Below, one piece after another: positions 24,907 through 35,561 of a DNA stretch of 64,000 nucleotides. The position numbers and the translations under genes are program-made. The DNA is from Sisyra terminalis (lineage: Eukaryota; Arthropoda; Insecta; Neuroptera; Sisyridae), in NCBI GenBank assembly GCA_958496175.1, contig OY292274.1, positions 62,444,630-62,508,629 of the forward strand, written 5' to 3'. The first letter of the stretch is position 1. Each line of letters opens with the position of its first letter. The notes under the pieces were generated by a model. It saw only the letters and a list, made by a program, of their open reading frames with translations. It searched no databases and was not told the DNA's origin.

Positions 24907-25138
24907 CAGTTTAATCTCACTAATCCGGCACTTCAATAGATCGGCACATCCAATAATCCGGATACCTCCGCCCACGCCTCTCTCGTCCCTCTATTCAAGT
25001 CCATACATTTATTTCCTCTATGAAATGCTTTATTTTATTTATTACCTATGACTTTTAACTATAATCCAGTAATCCGAACATTCCAATAATCCGGCACCTT
25101 TCGGTTTTTAATTGTGCCGGATTAGCAAGATTACACTG
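24907..25138. mobile_element. Pogo-like MITE with TA duplication
   Basis: 232 bp with inverted ends (CAGTTTAATCTCACTAATCC left, complement CAGTGTAATCTTGCTAATCC right) flanked by TA (24905-24906, 25139-25140). Internal AATCCGG words resemble the 10943-11541 element. No coding capacity. Confidence 0.82.
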
Positions 25139-25267
25139 TATTTTCTTTGCTCAAATTTATATCAATTAAAATTAAATATTTTGATTGCCATAAGGTATAT
25201 TGGTTTGGTCAAAATGGAAGACAATTGTTTATGTTTTCAAATTGTAGCCTTATATATTCTGAAGCTA

Positions 25268-25717
25268 GTAACGCCATCTCTGTGTTTTCTTCATGGTTGT
25301 TTCACTGATTTTCGAACATTCAGCTGTGATTAGCTGTTGGTGGGAACGCCCTCTCTATATTTTCTGCTTGGATCTTCCACTGATATAAGATAACCCGGCT
25401 GTAATATAGTGTAGGAGGTAACGCCCTCTCTTTGTTTTCTTCAAGGTTGTTTCACTGATATTTGAATATCCAACTGTGATAAGCTGTTGGTGGGAACGTC
25501 CTCTTTATATTTTCTGCTTGAATCTTCCAATGATATAAGATTACTCTGCTGTAATATGCTGAAGGTGGTAACGCTCACTCAATGTTTTCTTTAAGGTTGT
25601 TTCATATTTTTCGAACTTCCAGCTACGATTGGCTATTAGTGGGAATGCCTTTTGTAAATTTTGTACTTAGATCTTCCACTTATATTCGATCACACAACTG
25701 AGCAGGACTACGATACT
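25268..25717. repeat. Tandem array, 75-bp monomers in a 150-bp dimer
   Basis: GTAACGCC-type starts at 25268, 25418 and 25568 give a 150-bp period. Between them GGAACGCC-type half-unit starts occur at 25343, 25493 and 25643. The two half-units are related over 75 bp (both have TTTTCT.C.TGG.T.TT.CACTGAT and AGCTGT or GGCTGT words). So it is a three-copy array of an AB dimer. It is non-coding in all frames and sits just right of a MITE. Confidence 0.82.
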
Positions 25718-26190
25718 GGTGCCACGATTTAAAAAATATAAATATTTATTTACGAAATAGCGATAATTAAAAATTGATTTTCTCCCCCTTTTTAGAGAAA
25801 ATTTTTCAATATTTTCATGAAAAAAAAATGGTAAATGTTTACAATTATAGCTTAAAAATTTAACAAGGGGTCCAGGAGTAAAATCCCGATAAGGGTTGGG
25901 GTGCGTCGCCCTTATATGGCAATATTCCATTTGAATTTTCTTTTTAGTTTAATTCGCGAGGAAGTTAAGCCGTATTCAAATAAACTTCAATAAAAAAAAA
26001 TCGGTTGACATAAAAGAAAATATTTTCAGTTCAATCAAGTACAAATAAAAGCTAACCAAATAACTATATACAGTTCAGATTTTTTTGACATTCCAAGTCT
26101 CATTTTGAAAATTTAGAGAAAAATTTGCTTGATTAAACTATAAGCAGGCTGCGACCATCCTCTATTTGACCGCCTACGCTGCACACCTGC
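25718..26190. other. No recognised feature
   Basis: AT-rich. Includes a slightly GC-richer patch (25860-25920) without an identifiable product. Confidence 0.45.
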
Positions 26191-26290
26191 TACGATCTGC
26201 TCTGAATTTAAAGTTTGCCTGAATATGGGGAAAAAGTTATGACCAGCGATGGTCAATATTTGTTAAATAAGTTTCAAAATAAATTCACTT
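26190..26290 (+). pseudogene. Possible mariner C-terminal relic
   Basis: A short plus-strand reading gives LPEYGEKVMTSDGQYL, resembling the LPE.W.KVVASDGQYF end of mariner transposases (compare the intact copy at 38499-39536). Upstream sequence is shifted and not alignable by eye, and no terminal repeats were found. Could be chance, but the run of matches is long for this base composition. Confidence 0.4.
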
Positions 26291-26817
26291 TTGACTGCAA
26301 AAAACAATCCAAACTAAATTATCCTTCTATGGATTCTGCATATTAACGCTCTGATAATTCAGAAACATCAATCGCATTAATAATAATCAATCATCGTTTT
26401 TCATAAATTAATTTTTTACACTAAGGGCCGGTTAATAAATTCTAGATAGTGACATTTATCTCTCAGATTAAAGTTCATCCAGAGGATAGAGAAAACATAC
26501 GTATTTCTACTAGATCTGTGGAGGATTTATATGACTGACATATTTTATCTGTTAATTCTTAAGGATTTGATGAGTGAAATAAACTTTGAGTAAAATTTTA
26601 AACCATTTCAAATAAAAAAATTTAAATTTGAAAATCTCTAAAAGTTACTTTTAGAGATTATCAAAAAATTTTCAATCTTTTCAGTTTGCACTTCAACGAA
26701 ATATTCTTACATCAAAAATGAGGAAGTCAAAAAAAAAATGGAAAACACTTTATTACAATGAAGATTTAAAAACGGTAACATTTGTTACAAATTATCTTCC
26801 TTATTAGTATGTATAGA

Positions 26818-28297
26818 CAGTGGCGTGCACAGAGATTTTAGGCAGGGTAGGCAGAAATTGTTTAAAGCTACTTTAATATAATCAAAAATGCTGCTTAATT
26901 CGTCGTCATGATGAGTAAATAATGAACCCTATACCGATTAGCCAACAAAATTTTAAAGTGTGAATTTTCCGATCTTTTTTTTGACAATCGATGGGAAATC
27001 GTTCGTAGAGGTATGTGAAAGAAACCGATTCGTTTGTGACAAAATAGTTTAGCGATAATAAATTAATTAAGAAAAATTAAATGTAAAACTAAAAAAACAA
27101 AAGTTAAGTAAAATTAAACAGAATCTCCCCCCTTCGAAAAAAATGGAGAAAAAGGCAATTGTGAAATTAATTTTTTTCCTCAAATTATATTTTCCCAAAA
27201 TTTTACAAAATAATAAAAATAGAAATATAATTAAACAGGCTTTTCTCCCAAATTTTTTCATCGTCTGTGAAATTCAATTATTCACACCAAAAATTTTTGA
27301 AAATATATATACGAAGTAGAACATTAAGTGTTTTTCGAAATTCGGAAAAATATTTTTCTTTAACTTTTTTTTAGTTCTAGTCTTAACCAACCGTTTCCTA
27401 AATTTTCCCTCATTTTTGTTATTGTATGCTGCTTTAAGCCTTATTTTTTTTAACATTTTACTATATCAATGACTAATTAATTACTTTTTCTTAATTAATT
27501 TATTACCGCTAATCTAATTTGTCACAAACGAAACGGTTTCTTTCACAAACCTCTACGAACGATTTCCCATCGATTAGCAAAAGCAAATTTCGGAAAATTC
27601 ACACTTTAAAATTTTATTGGCTAATCGGTATAGGGTAAATAATGATGTTGATATTTTTAACCACAGATATCCATAGACTCATTTTGTAAACTTTATTAAA
27701 GAAATACAATATAATCGTCAGGATTAAATAATAGAGATAATACTTAGATAATATATTATAAAAATTTATTAGAATTAAATAATAACAATGTACGTAGATT
27801 ACTGATCGTTAAATTGATTATTGAGATCAATCAAATTCAAACTTTGATAATGAATAAAAAACGATGCTACTTCGGGAATTTTCGTAATTTGTCGTATTGT
27901 AAAAAGACAGTGTCTTTCTATGAGGTTGTGTGCGTGCGTATGTGTAGAATTGTAAATTTGTAATATACGAACGCACACACGGACACATATATAGCTATGA
28001 GTGCACACATATAAGTATTTAGGCACGAATAGTATGTGTCTTTCCCGTTGCTGACCTAGTAGCGCTAGTGTATCGCAATACAAATATTACCAGTCGCTTA
28101 CTTAATATTGAACGAACGAAGGAGCTGGCATAATCTGTATACTGTATAGATGATATCCGTTAAGATTTTTTGTTTATTGATATTTGATAGCACTCGTAAA
28201 TAAAATAAAATTATATATCAGAACAAGATTATAAATATTTATCTGAATTATGTAGGGTAGGCAGTGTCTTTTTGTCTATATGTAATGCACGCCACTG
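26818..28297. mobile_element. Non-autonomous hAT element with perfect 8-bp target duplication
   Basis: Ends CAGTGGCGTGCACAGAG and the complementary TAATGCACGCCACTG. Both flanks are TGTATAGA (26810-26817 and 28298-28305), a perfect 8-bp duplication. CAGTGGCG ends and 8-bp duplications define hAT insertions. GGGTAGGCAG occurs near both ends. No transposase was found; about half of the element is a nested MULE-like insert (26926-27636). Confidence 0.88.
26926..27636. mobile_element. MULE-like long inverted-repeat element, 9-bp target duplication
   Basis: Starts ACCCTATACCGATTAGCC and ends with the complement GGCTAATCGGTATAGGGT. The arms pair for about 140 bp (ACTTTAAAATTTT..; CGATGGGAAATCGTTCGTAG). 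Flanks carry AAATAATGA at 26917-26925 and 27637-27645, a perfect 9-bp duplication. Long terminal repeats with a 9-bp duplication fit Mutator-like elements. No coding capacity seen. It is inserted in the hAT element, so is younger. Confidence 0.82.
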
Positions 28298-29829
28298 TGT
28301 ATAGATATATTTTATAGCAAATAGTCAAAATTCAATTTCAATCTTACATTTTCACAGCTGCTTTAATTAATTTCCATCTCTTCCTCTAAATATTGCGACG
28401 AAATTCGCTGATCGATTGCAGGAAACTCATTATGAAATTCTAATACGTCCACATTGTCATTTTCCATCGTTGATGCTAATATCAGAATATTGCACGATTT
28501 TCTTAGAACCATAGTTTTCGTATAACTTCTAGTTGAAAACTTTACCATGCTATTATAATTCATTCTCTAAGCATTTACAGACACATTCTTGTTATTCATA
28601 ACATTTGCACAATTCTTCAGATGTTGACTTTATGGAGCGGATATTTTCTTTACTATAGGTGAAAATATGAAATGTATAAATGAACATTCCTTCGCATTTC
28701 TAGCATTTGCGATTGTAGGGAAATGATTTAAAGCAAATTTATCGCATAGTTTAACAAATTTGAGAGAGAAATTATTATCAATGGGATTTACGAAGCGTAA
28801 TCCTTCATTGAAAGCCTTAATATAATCCTAATAAATGACATTGCGTGGTTTAATTGATAGACGACATTTATAACGTAGGAGTTAAAAGAGTAGTCACGTT
28901 AAAAATACCACCGACAAAAATGCTATTTTCAAAAGTGAAAAAAGAAAAACAAAATAAATTCACCTGAGATTTATATTCTGTAAACATATATATTGACGAC
29001 CAAATATATTGATTTCTTTAACTGTTTTTAATCTTAACTTTTCAGCCAAAAAAAAAGAAGGTAAAAGAGCGACAAAAAAATGTTTCTTTGAATCTATGAG
29101 AGTGGCATTATTTTAATCTTTTTTATGGCAAATTGACACTAAAAAATTCATAAATCTCGTTTTATTTCTTTCCGAAAATCATAAAATTCATTGTCAGATA
29201 AAATTGTAAAATAAGCTATTTCAATCGATCGGAAATTTTATTTTAAAATTTATTAACAATTGTCCAATACACACATTTAAACTGAAAAGCTTTCAATAAA
29301 ATATTTTTGATAGAGAAAAAAAAAACAGTTCTAGTTATTCCAAAATAATTGAACAAGTGATTTGTATATTAAGTATTCATTTTTCTATTTAATTGCAATT
29401 ACAATATTTTGTAATTTTTTGTCGTTACTTCAATTCATTAAAAGCAATCAAAACCTGAACGATGATTTATTATCCCAAATGCATCCATTAGAGTCAATTG
29501 AAGACGAATTCAATGGTTACTCTAATTTAAAGATTATTAAAGAGAAAGTGGTAAAAATATAAGCTAACGGGAACAAAATATTCCAAAAAAATTATCTTTT
29601 ATGTTAAGGTTGGTGAAATACGTAATATAAAGGGGCTGACCAACAATTAATATCAACAATAACAATTACAGTAAATATAGAAAATGATTGCATAATTTGG
29701 GATATAGGTTAATAATTCCTCAAACATGACGACAAAGAATATAAGACGATCTACACAATGTACAAATAGGCAATGAAAGAGTGAAAGTATTAGCAAGACA
29801 TATAGCTGGACATATACAAAAATTATATA
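28298..29829. other. No recognised repeat; one small frame
   Basis: AT-rich, except for the small acidic frame at 28363-28563 described separately. Nothing else recognised. Confidence 0.45.
28363..28563 (-). CDS. Small acidic open frame, unidentified
   Basis: A 66-codon minus-strand frame whose second half (from an internal Met) reads MENDNVDVLEFHNEFPAIDQ and then RISSQYLEEEMEIN before a stop. The composition is less AT-biased in amino-acid use than neighbouring chance frames (acidic, few Phe/Lys runs). I recognise no family. It could be the last exon of a gene, a small protein, or a chance frame. Confidence 0.2.
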   Translation of the reverse strand: MNYNSMVKFSTRSYTKTMVLRKSCNILILASTMENDNVDVLEFHNEFPAIDQRISSQYLEEEMEIN

Positions 29830-30643
29830 CGGTCAGTCCAATTCAGTCGGTCCAGCACTGATCGTTTGATTATTTTTTTTAATTCTGATTTTTTTATTGG
29901 TGTCACCCCAACATGTTGGTAGTTCAAATTCATCATTATTTAAATTTTATTGTTTTTAGTTTTCCAGTGGTGGCCATATTAGTTTTACTAGGCGCAAATA
30001 TTTCCGCACTTTTAAGGGTTTGTGGAAACTTGATTATCTCAGGCCCTATTTGTCCTATCAAAATGAAAGAAAAAGCAGTGTGTTCATAAAAATATAAGCT
30101 ATAAGGTTGTAATAAGATGTTTTTACCTAAATGTAATTCTAAGGGATGAAATTTCAACCTAAATTTTTAGCTCTCATTTATAAAAACTCCAATTTTCACG
30201 GAAAGATTGTGAAGGAAGAGAAAGAGTCTACACGTTGAAACTTTTTTTACAAACAATTAGATATTGGTTGTATTCAAAAACAAAAGTTGAAGTCTGAGAC
30301 TTTAAGCCTATTAAAAATAAAACATAACAAAATTTGGAAATTTTCAAAATTTGCAATTTTCTTAGCTCAATATATCTGGTGGGGGACCAGATAAAAATCT
30401 GAAATATCACTACATTACAGTACTGTATTATAGTATTATGCACCTAAAATTTGGAGTTTAAGATTTGACTGGGAGCAGAGGTATTGCAAGCACAAAATGT
30501 CAAAATAATGCATACTTCAGTAGGTGAATATAATGTATTTAACCATTTAATATGTGACATATACTTGGCAAAAAGGGCATTTTACACAAAACAACATATA
30601 CTCTGAGTTAACTGTTATTCATATCTTAAATTTTAAACGTCTT
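29830..30643 (-). repeat. Unclassified dispersed repeat, copy b
   Basis: Reverse-strand copy of 17188-17989, nearly full length, beginning with the shared terminus GGTCAGTCCAATTCAGTCGG. It abuts copy c in opposite orientation. Confidence 0.7.
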
Positions 30644-30936
30644 GTTGCAATCTTTTAGCTTATATTTTCATGAACCCACTGCTTTTAGTTTCATTTTGAT
30701 AGGACAAATAGGGCCTGAGATAATCAAGTTTCCGCAAACCCTTAAAAGTGCGAAAATGTCTGCGTCTAGTAAAACTAATATGGACACCACTGGAAAACTA
30801 AAAACAATAAAATTAAAATAATGATGAATTTGAACTACCAACATGTTGGGGTGATAACGCACAAAAAAATATTTTTTTTAAAATGGTCGAGCAACCATTT
30901 CATTTATTTTTGGGCCACTTTATTTGGACTGACCCA
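30643..30936 (+). repeat. Unclassified dispersed repeat, copy c (partial)
   Basis: Plus-strand copy of the last third of the 17188-17989 repeat (GCTTATATTTTCATGAA.., GGGCCTGAGATAATCAAGTT, ending GGACTGACCC). With copy b it forms a head-to-head inverted pair. It is followed directly by the Gypsy relic. Confidence 0.65.
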
Positions 30937-30939
30937 ATA

Positions 30940-31730
30940 ATAATTGAAAGGAAATAAAAAATATGTTTAGAAAATCCTCTAAAAGTAAAATTGCATTCGT
31001 AAAACTGGCTAGTAAGACCAAACAAACGTATTGATATCGATTTCTTAGAACCAATCGAAGGAAACATATTCTTAAGAATTCTGGGCGCATATTTAAAGCG
31101 CATCAACATACGCAAAATACGCAACAAAACCGCAACCACAAGAGTGGAAATCTTAATCGAAAATTGTGCAATATGAGGAATACCAAAAAATTAGTCCCAG
31201 ATAATGAACCAACATTCCAATAGGATGCGTTTATAAAATTCCTCAACAACAATGGGGTACGCCATATCAAAATAATGATATACCATCCAGCTTCGAATGA
31301 AGCCACTGAAAACATCCTAAAATTTTCAATAAATTTAAAATATTTATAAATACAGCCTATGGGCAAAATTTTTATTCCATTATCAGTACCAATATTTATA
31401 CCATTATTGCCCAATTCTTAACCGGATTTTCGCTAGCGGAACTGCGTATTAGAAGAAAATTCCGAACAAAATGAATTTACTTTTTAAACGCCACAATCAC
31501 CAACGAAAACAGAAAGTTATCTTTAATAATATACAAAAATATAAATTATCCACAATACATTATTCCTCCCAAAAAATCCAAAAAGGGTAGCTTACAACAG
31601 TCTCGTATACAAAGAGATCACCATTTAACACCAAAACATGAAAAGAATAATTCAACATAATCAAGCACATATGTAGGTGAACTGCAACAGTAATTGAACA
31701 AAGGGGATAATAAGAAACTAAAAAATTTCA
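30940..31730 (+). pseudogene. Gypsy-type LTR retrotransposon integrase relic
   Basis: With frame changes, the plus strand reads RIDIDFLEPIEGNIFLRILG and AYLKRINIRK (integrase core, first catalytic Asp in IDFL), then VSDNEPTFQ (QLVSDNG.TF second Asp region), AFIKFLNNNGVRHIK and YHPASNEATENILKF (PYHPASNGQAE block with catalytic Glu), followed by AELRIRRKFRTK. This order is the Gypsy-type integrase catalytic domain, which inserts element DNA into the genome. Several stops (after PTFQ, after FRTK) and shifts show it is dead. Reverse transcriptase is absent, cut off by the repeat to its left. Confidence 0.78.
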
Positions 31731-32180
31731 TTTGGGGGGGGAGGGTTAAAAATCAGATTAACTAGTCGGATTGCCGGTAGGTTTAAACGTAGGAAAGTTT
31801 AAAAGGATTTATTTAGACGTTTAATAACAGATTAATTTTTGAGTTTGGATGATGGTTTTTTGATTTGATTGGAGGCAATATATAACGTATTTGTTGTTTT
31901 TAGATGTAAGTGCATGCAATAAATAGAAAACCTCCCCTGTCGTCCTCCCACAAATGGTTCATGTGTTACCAATGGTTAAAAAAGCTCTAGTTTTAAAATT
32001 CTTCTTTCTCTTCCCTGGTAAGGGCAACTAAAGCAATCGAATCAAATAAAACGCAAGCGCTTGTTTCAAGCACTTATTTGTGTAGGTTGGCGCTTATCAG
32101 CACTCAATTGCTAGCCGTTTGTATTAAGTTACCATGAAGAAGTTATTTATAAATCTCGGGATCTAACAAGATTCCCCAAG
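31731..32180 (+). mobile_element. Polypurine tract and probable 3' LTR of the Gypsy relic
   Basis: A run TTTGGGGGGGGAGGG at 31731-31745 sits where a polypurine tract should lie after the integrase. The next 430 bp or so, ending near 32170, is less AT-rich and non-coding and would be the LTR. The exact ends are not certain because no second LTR is in the window. Confidence 0.5.
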
Positions 32181-32189
32181 CAAAAATCT

Positions 32190-32870
32190 AGCAAGGAATT
32201 CCCATTTCAGAGCAAAACTTCATTAAGAAATACATTATATTTATTATGAAATACTATCAAAATATACCAAAAAGTCAATCCATCAAATTCTTCCTATAGA
32301 AAAGAAGAATTATATAAAAATAAATTTCAACCACATACTTGTAACTCCAATCGTCAATTTTCTGCAGAAAAATAATACAAACATCACATTTTCAACGAAT
32401 TATAACATCATGAAAATTCTCAAGCCATTGCAGATTCACCATATTACAAAAGAAAACCGGAATACCTATATAAAATTAACGTGGTTCATGCGATAAATTC
32501 TACATTGGTCAAATAAGTAGATCTTTCAGGACAAGATATAAGAAACGTACATCTAGAAAACCCAGTTCAACTATATCTCCAAATTATACAAAACTACTCT
32601 ACTACGGAAATCTTATGTATGCATAAATACAAAAATTTAAACCTCTTCATATTTATTAAAGATCACATTTGAACATCCAGGAAGAATATGAAATATCTAA
32701 GCCCACAAATCATATCCTAACATTTTTTTACAACCAACACCATTTAAAAAAATTGCTTATAATTGAAAAAAATAAAATACTGCCTGATGATGACAGCTAA
32801 AGTCTGTTTAAATGCGCCGTAATAAAGATAAAGTAACACGACAAAAATAATAAGTAATACAAATATTAAT
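32190..32870 (+). pseudogene. Penelope-like element relic with GIY-YIG endonuclease domain
   Basis: The plus strand reads GSCDKFYIGQISRSFRTRYK at about 32483-32545, the GIY-YIG endonuclease signature (C..C..YIGQT.RSF..R). Continuing with shifts it gives LNIQEEYEISKP, matching the LEILEE.EIYK segment of Penelope-like proteins. The domain nicks DNA during retrotransposition. KKTGIPI before it fits the start of the same domain, with stops in place of IYK residues. A hammerhead-like CTGATGA (32784-32790) lies just 3' of the coding remnant. The reverse transcriptase part is not visible. Confidence 0.72.
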
Positions 32871-33549
32871 TAATTGTGACACGGAGATAATAAAATAAAA
32901 TATTATTCATTATTTTAACAACCTAAAAATACTTGCATAATTTCGTTACTGATTCCATATAGTTTTGAAAATAGCCCACAAACTAAGTGCTTTCTTCAAT
33001 TTCATATAAAATATTTTTACTGATATTAAGCTGAAGATTGTTTCGATCCGGTTTCCATTCATACTTGTGTTTATTTTTTTTTAATTTTCATTCAAGCGGG
33101 GTTTTATCAAACTTGTTGCAATTGAATGAATTCAATTTTCGTTAAATGTGAGCTTGTTGAGCTTTTTTATTCTACAGTCGCTATTGGAAAATAGCTTTTA
33201 GTATATTTTCTTTTTATTCAAGTGAATAAAAATAGCCACATTTACCAACTTTAAACAATGAAATTCAATTGAATTCAAAATTAATCTGACGATTTTCTTG
33301 TACTCTGGTACACTCTTTAATGAGAAAAAAACTTTTTATATTCACCTAGCTAAATCCGATAGACGTTGCCCTGTTAGTCTATATTACAATGGCTGTAAAT
33401 AAATAACTTGAATTTAAAAATAAGTTCTTGAAACATTAAAAATCCCTCCCTTAGCAACCCGCAACATCCCTTTCAGATATACATCTGACAATGATAAAAA
33501 TTGCTTTGTCTCTAGAAATCACTGCAAGATCATAGCAACGAAACACCGT
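32871..33549. other. No recognised feature
   Basis: AT-rich DNA without credible frames. Confidence 0.5.
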
Positions 33550-33760
33550 TAGCAGCTATTTTATTGACCATTGAAAAAGCCATTTTCTAGTTATAGTTAC
33601 TGGCGCAAGAAAAAAATAAAAACAATCTTTGTAGTTGGTTATATATCTAAACAAAATTTCAGCTAAATCGATGCAAAACTTTTGGAGTTTTTGAAACGTA
33701 CACAAACCAACATAACATTTTTTATATTTATATAGATAAAAATTGACCAGAGAAGGATAA
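33550..33760 (-). repeat. SINE/RTE-tail-like repeat, copy 1
   Basis: Matches 60850-61030 on the opposite strand, with the shared words CATTGAAAAAGCC and, on the minus strand, TTGGTTTGTGTA, AACTCCAAAAGTTTTGCATC and AGCTGAAATTTTGT. This resembles the 3' tails of small non-LTR elements in insects. No coding capacity. Confidence 0.5.
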
Positions 33761-34196
33761 ATAATAAAACGAACTACATAAAGTCGTAAGGCACAAAAAT
33801 GCAATGAAATTATTGATGTGTTAAAACTAAAGTTATTGTAACATAATCTTGACAAAACTTTGTAATTCATTGTAATAAAAACTTTTCATCTTAGATGATA
33901 AATATTGAAATACAAGAAAGTCATGTGGTGACCACAAAATATTTTCAAAGAATCCCTTGTAAAAACACAACCGTTATAATTTCGGCATGTCTGTCTATTC
34001 TTATATGACAGCCATTTTGAATGAAAATTTTTATTAAAATTGGAAAGAAGGCATAATCTGTAAGTTGCGATATTTCGATACAATATATTTCGATACAAGA
34101 GTTAATTCAATTATCTATACATAATATAAAAATAATTACGAATAGTTTTATTTAATTGTTCATTAAATGCAATCGTTACTGTTTTCTTCATTATTA
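33761..34196. other. No recognised feature
   Basis: AT-rich; minus-strand open frames here are low-complexity. Confidence 0.5.
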
Positions 34197-34204
34197 GTAA
34201 ATAT

Positions 34205-34997
34205 TAGGGTGTTTTTTATTCTTTTGCTCCCATGCCGAAATTTTGTTGGAAATACTTTAAAAAAAATCCCTGAAAGTTTGAGCTCTTAATATTAATATTA
34301 AGTACTCGCTCACAGCGTGTGAATATTTTCCATTTAAAATACACGTAAACTTTGATTTTTTTTTTAAATTTTTATAGCTCAGCGGCATTTTTTGGTATCG
34401 CTTCGCTCAAAGTCGGGATTTTTTTACAATTGTATGCTTTACAAAAGTGCCTATAGGGGCAAAATCGTAATTTACACGGGCGAGGAAGTACGGGTCACTA
34501 AACCTAGATTTTTCATATATTTCTCGTTTTTCTCTCAGTAACTCATGAATTACAAGATCTTAAAAAAATGTAAATGTCAAATTTATAGAAAATTTAATTT
34601 CCTACAAAAAAGTTCCAGAAAACCAAATTGCTAAGATCGATATTTCTCGAGATATTGAGCCATGAATTTCTCTTACTATAAAATTTTTACGGATTATTGA
34701 GTAAAATTTAAGAAAATATTGATTTTTTATTCCTTATTAAAAATAGGCACTTTTGTAGAGCATACAATTGTAAAGAAATCCCGACTTTGAGCGAAGCGAT
34801 ACCAAAAAATGCCGCTGAGCTATAAAAATTTAAAAAAAAAATCAAAGTTTACGTGTATTTTAAATGGAAAATATTCACACGCTGTGAGCGAGTACTTAAT
34901 ATTAATATTAAGAGCTCAAACTTTCAGGGATTTTTTTTTTGAAGTATTTGCATGGGAGCAAAAGAAAAAGAATAGCCCCCAAAAAAAAAGCACCCTA
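34205..34997. mobile_element. Long inverted-repeat hAT-like MITE with 8-bp target duplication
   Basis: Ends TAGGGTG and CACCCTA, flanked by a perfect GTAAATAT duplication (34197-34204, 34998-35005). The arms pair for about 250 bp, including GAGCTCTTAATATTAATATT, ACTCGCTCACAGCGTGTGAA, CGCTTCGCTCAAAGTCGGGA and the GGCACTTTTGTA inner end. TAGGG ends plus 8-bp duplications match the hAT (Ac-type) pattern. The centre (34460-34740) is AT-rich and related to 54340-54560. No protein. Confidence 0.83.
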
Positions 34998-35005
34998 GTA
35001 AATAT

Positions 35006-35357
35006 ATCAATCGCATCAAATATGGAGGTCAATATTTCAGCGGCTTTTAAAATTTTTGATTTCTAACGAATATGTGATGAATAGTAAATAACAGTCGATA
35101 CATAAGCGTAATAGTCCACTGTTCTGTTTTCATTTACCCAATCACATGAATACCTTCAAATTTCTTCATAGGTGTTCGAATTTGGTAAAGCAATTATATA
35201 TTTTGCTATAAATATGCCTTGATCATACCCTTACTTTTAAAATATTTACGCGGTAACTTAAAAACTCAAGGGTTAATTCGTTATTATTTAATATTTTAGC
35301 AAGAAAATTTTCTGCTTTTGATAAGGGCCAATAAATAACAATTTAAGGTCAGTTTAC
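35006..35357. other. No recognised feature
   Basis: Nothing identified between the MITE and the candidate exon. Confidence 0.45.
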
Positions 35358-35561
35358 CTCAGTTCTGGAAAATTCATTACGTTGATTCAAGTTCTCATTT
35401 TTAAACAATTTTTGCATTGTATTCTGCTGATTTTCACGTCCTTTTATAAAGGCAATAATAATATTAAAAAGCTCGACATCAAAGTTCAATCTTCTACCAA
35501 AAGTCTTATTTAATAATCCAGCTATTTCGCTCCGCGATTTTGTCACGGGTAGAACGTATTG
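35358..35561 (-). CDS. Candidate internal exon of an unidentified protein
   Basis: A 204-bp, phase-0 minus-strand segment reading QYVLPVTKSRSEIAGLLNKT, then FGRRLNFDVELFNIIIAFIK and GRENQQ.., ending RTE. It is bounded by an AG (35563-35562) and a good donor GAG/GTAAAC at 35358. The frame has mixed, protein-like composition, unlike the Phe/Lys/Asn-rich chance frames nearby. I do not recognise the family. The acceptor pyrimidine tract is weak, so this may be a chance frame or an old gene fragment. If real, its neighbours are introns full of repeats. Confidence 0.35.

Noticed and set aside
27799..28083. 94-residue minus-strand frame with CTHSYICVRVCVR
   Set aside because: Produced by ACACACGGAC/GTGTGTGC-type alternating sequence inside the hAT element; no conserved motif.
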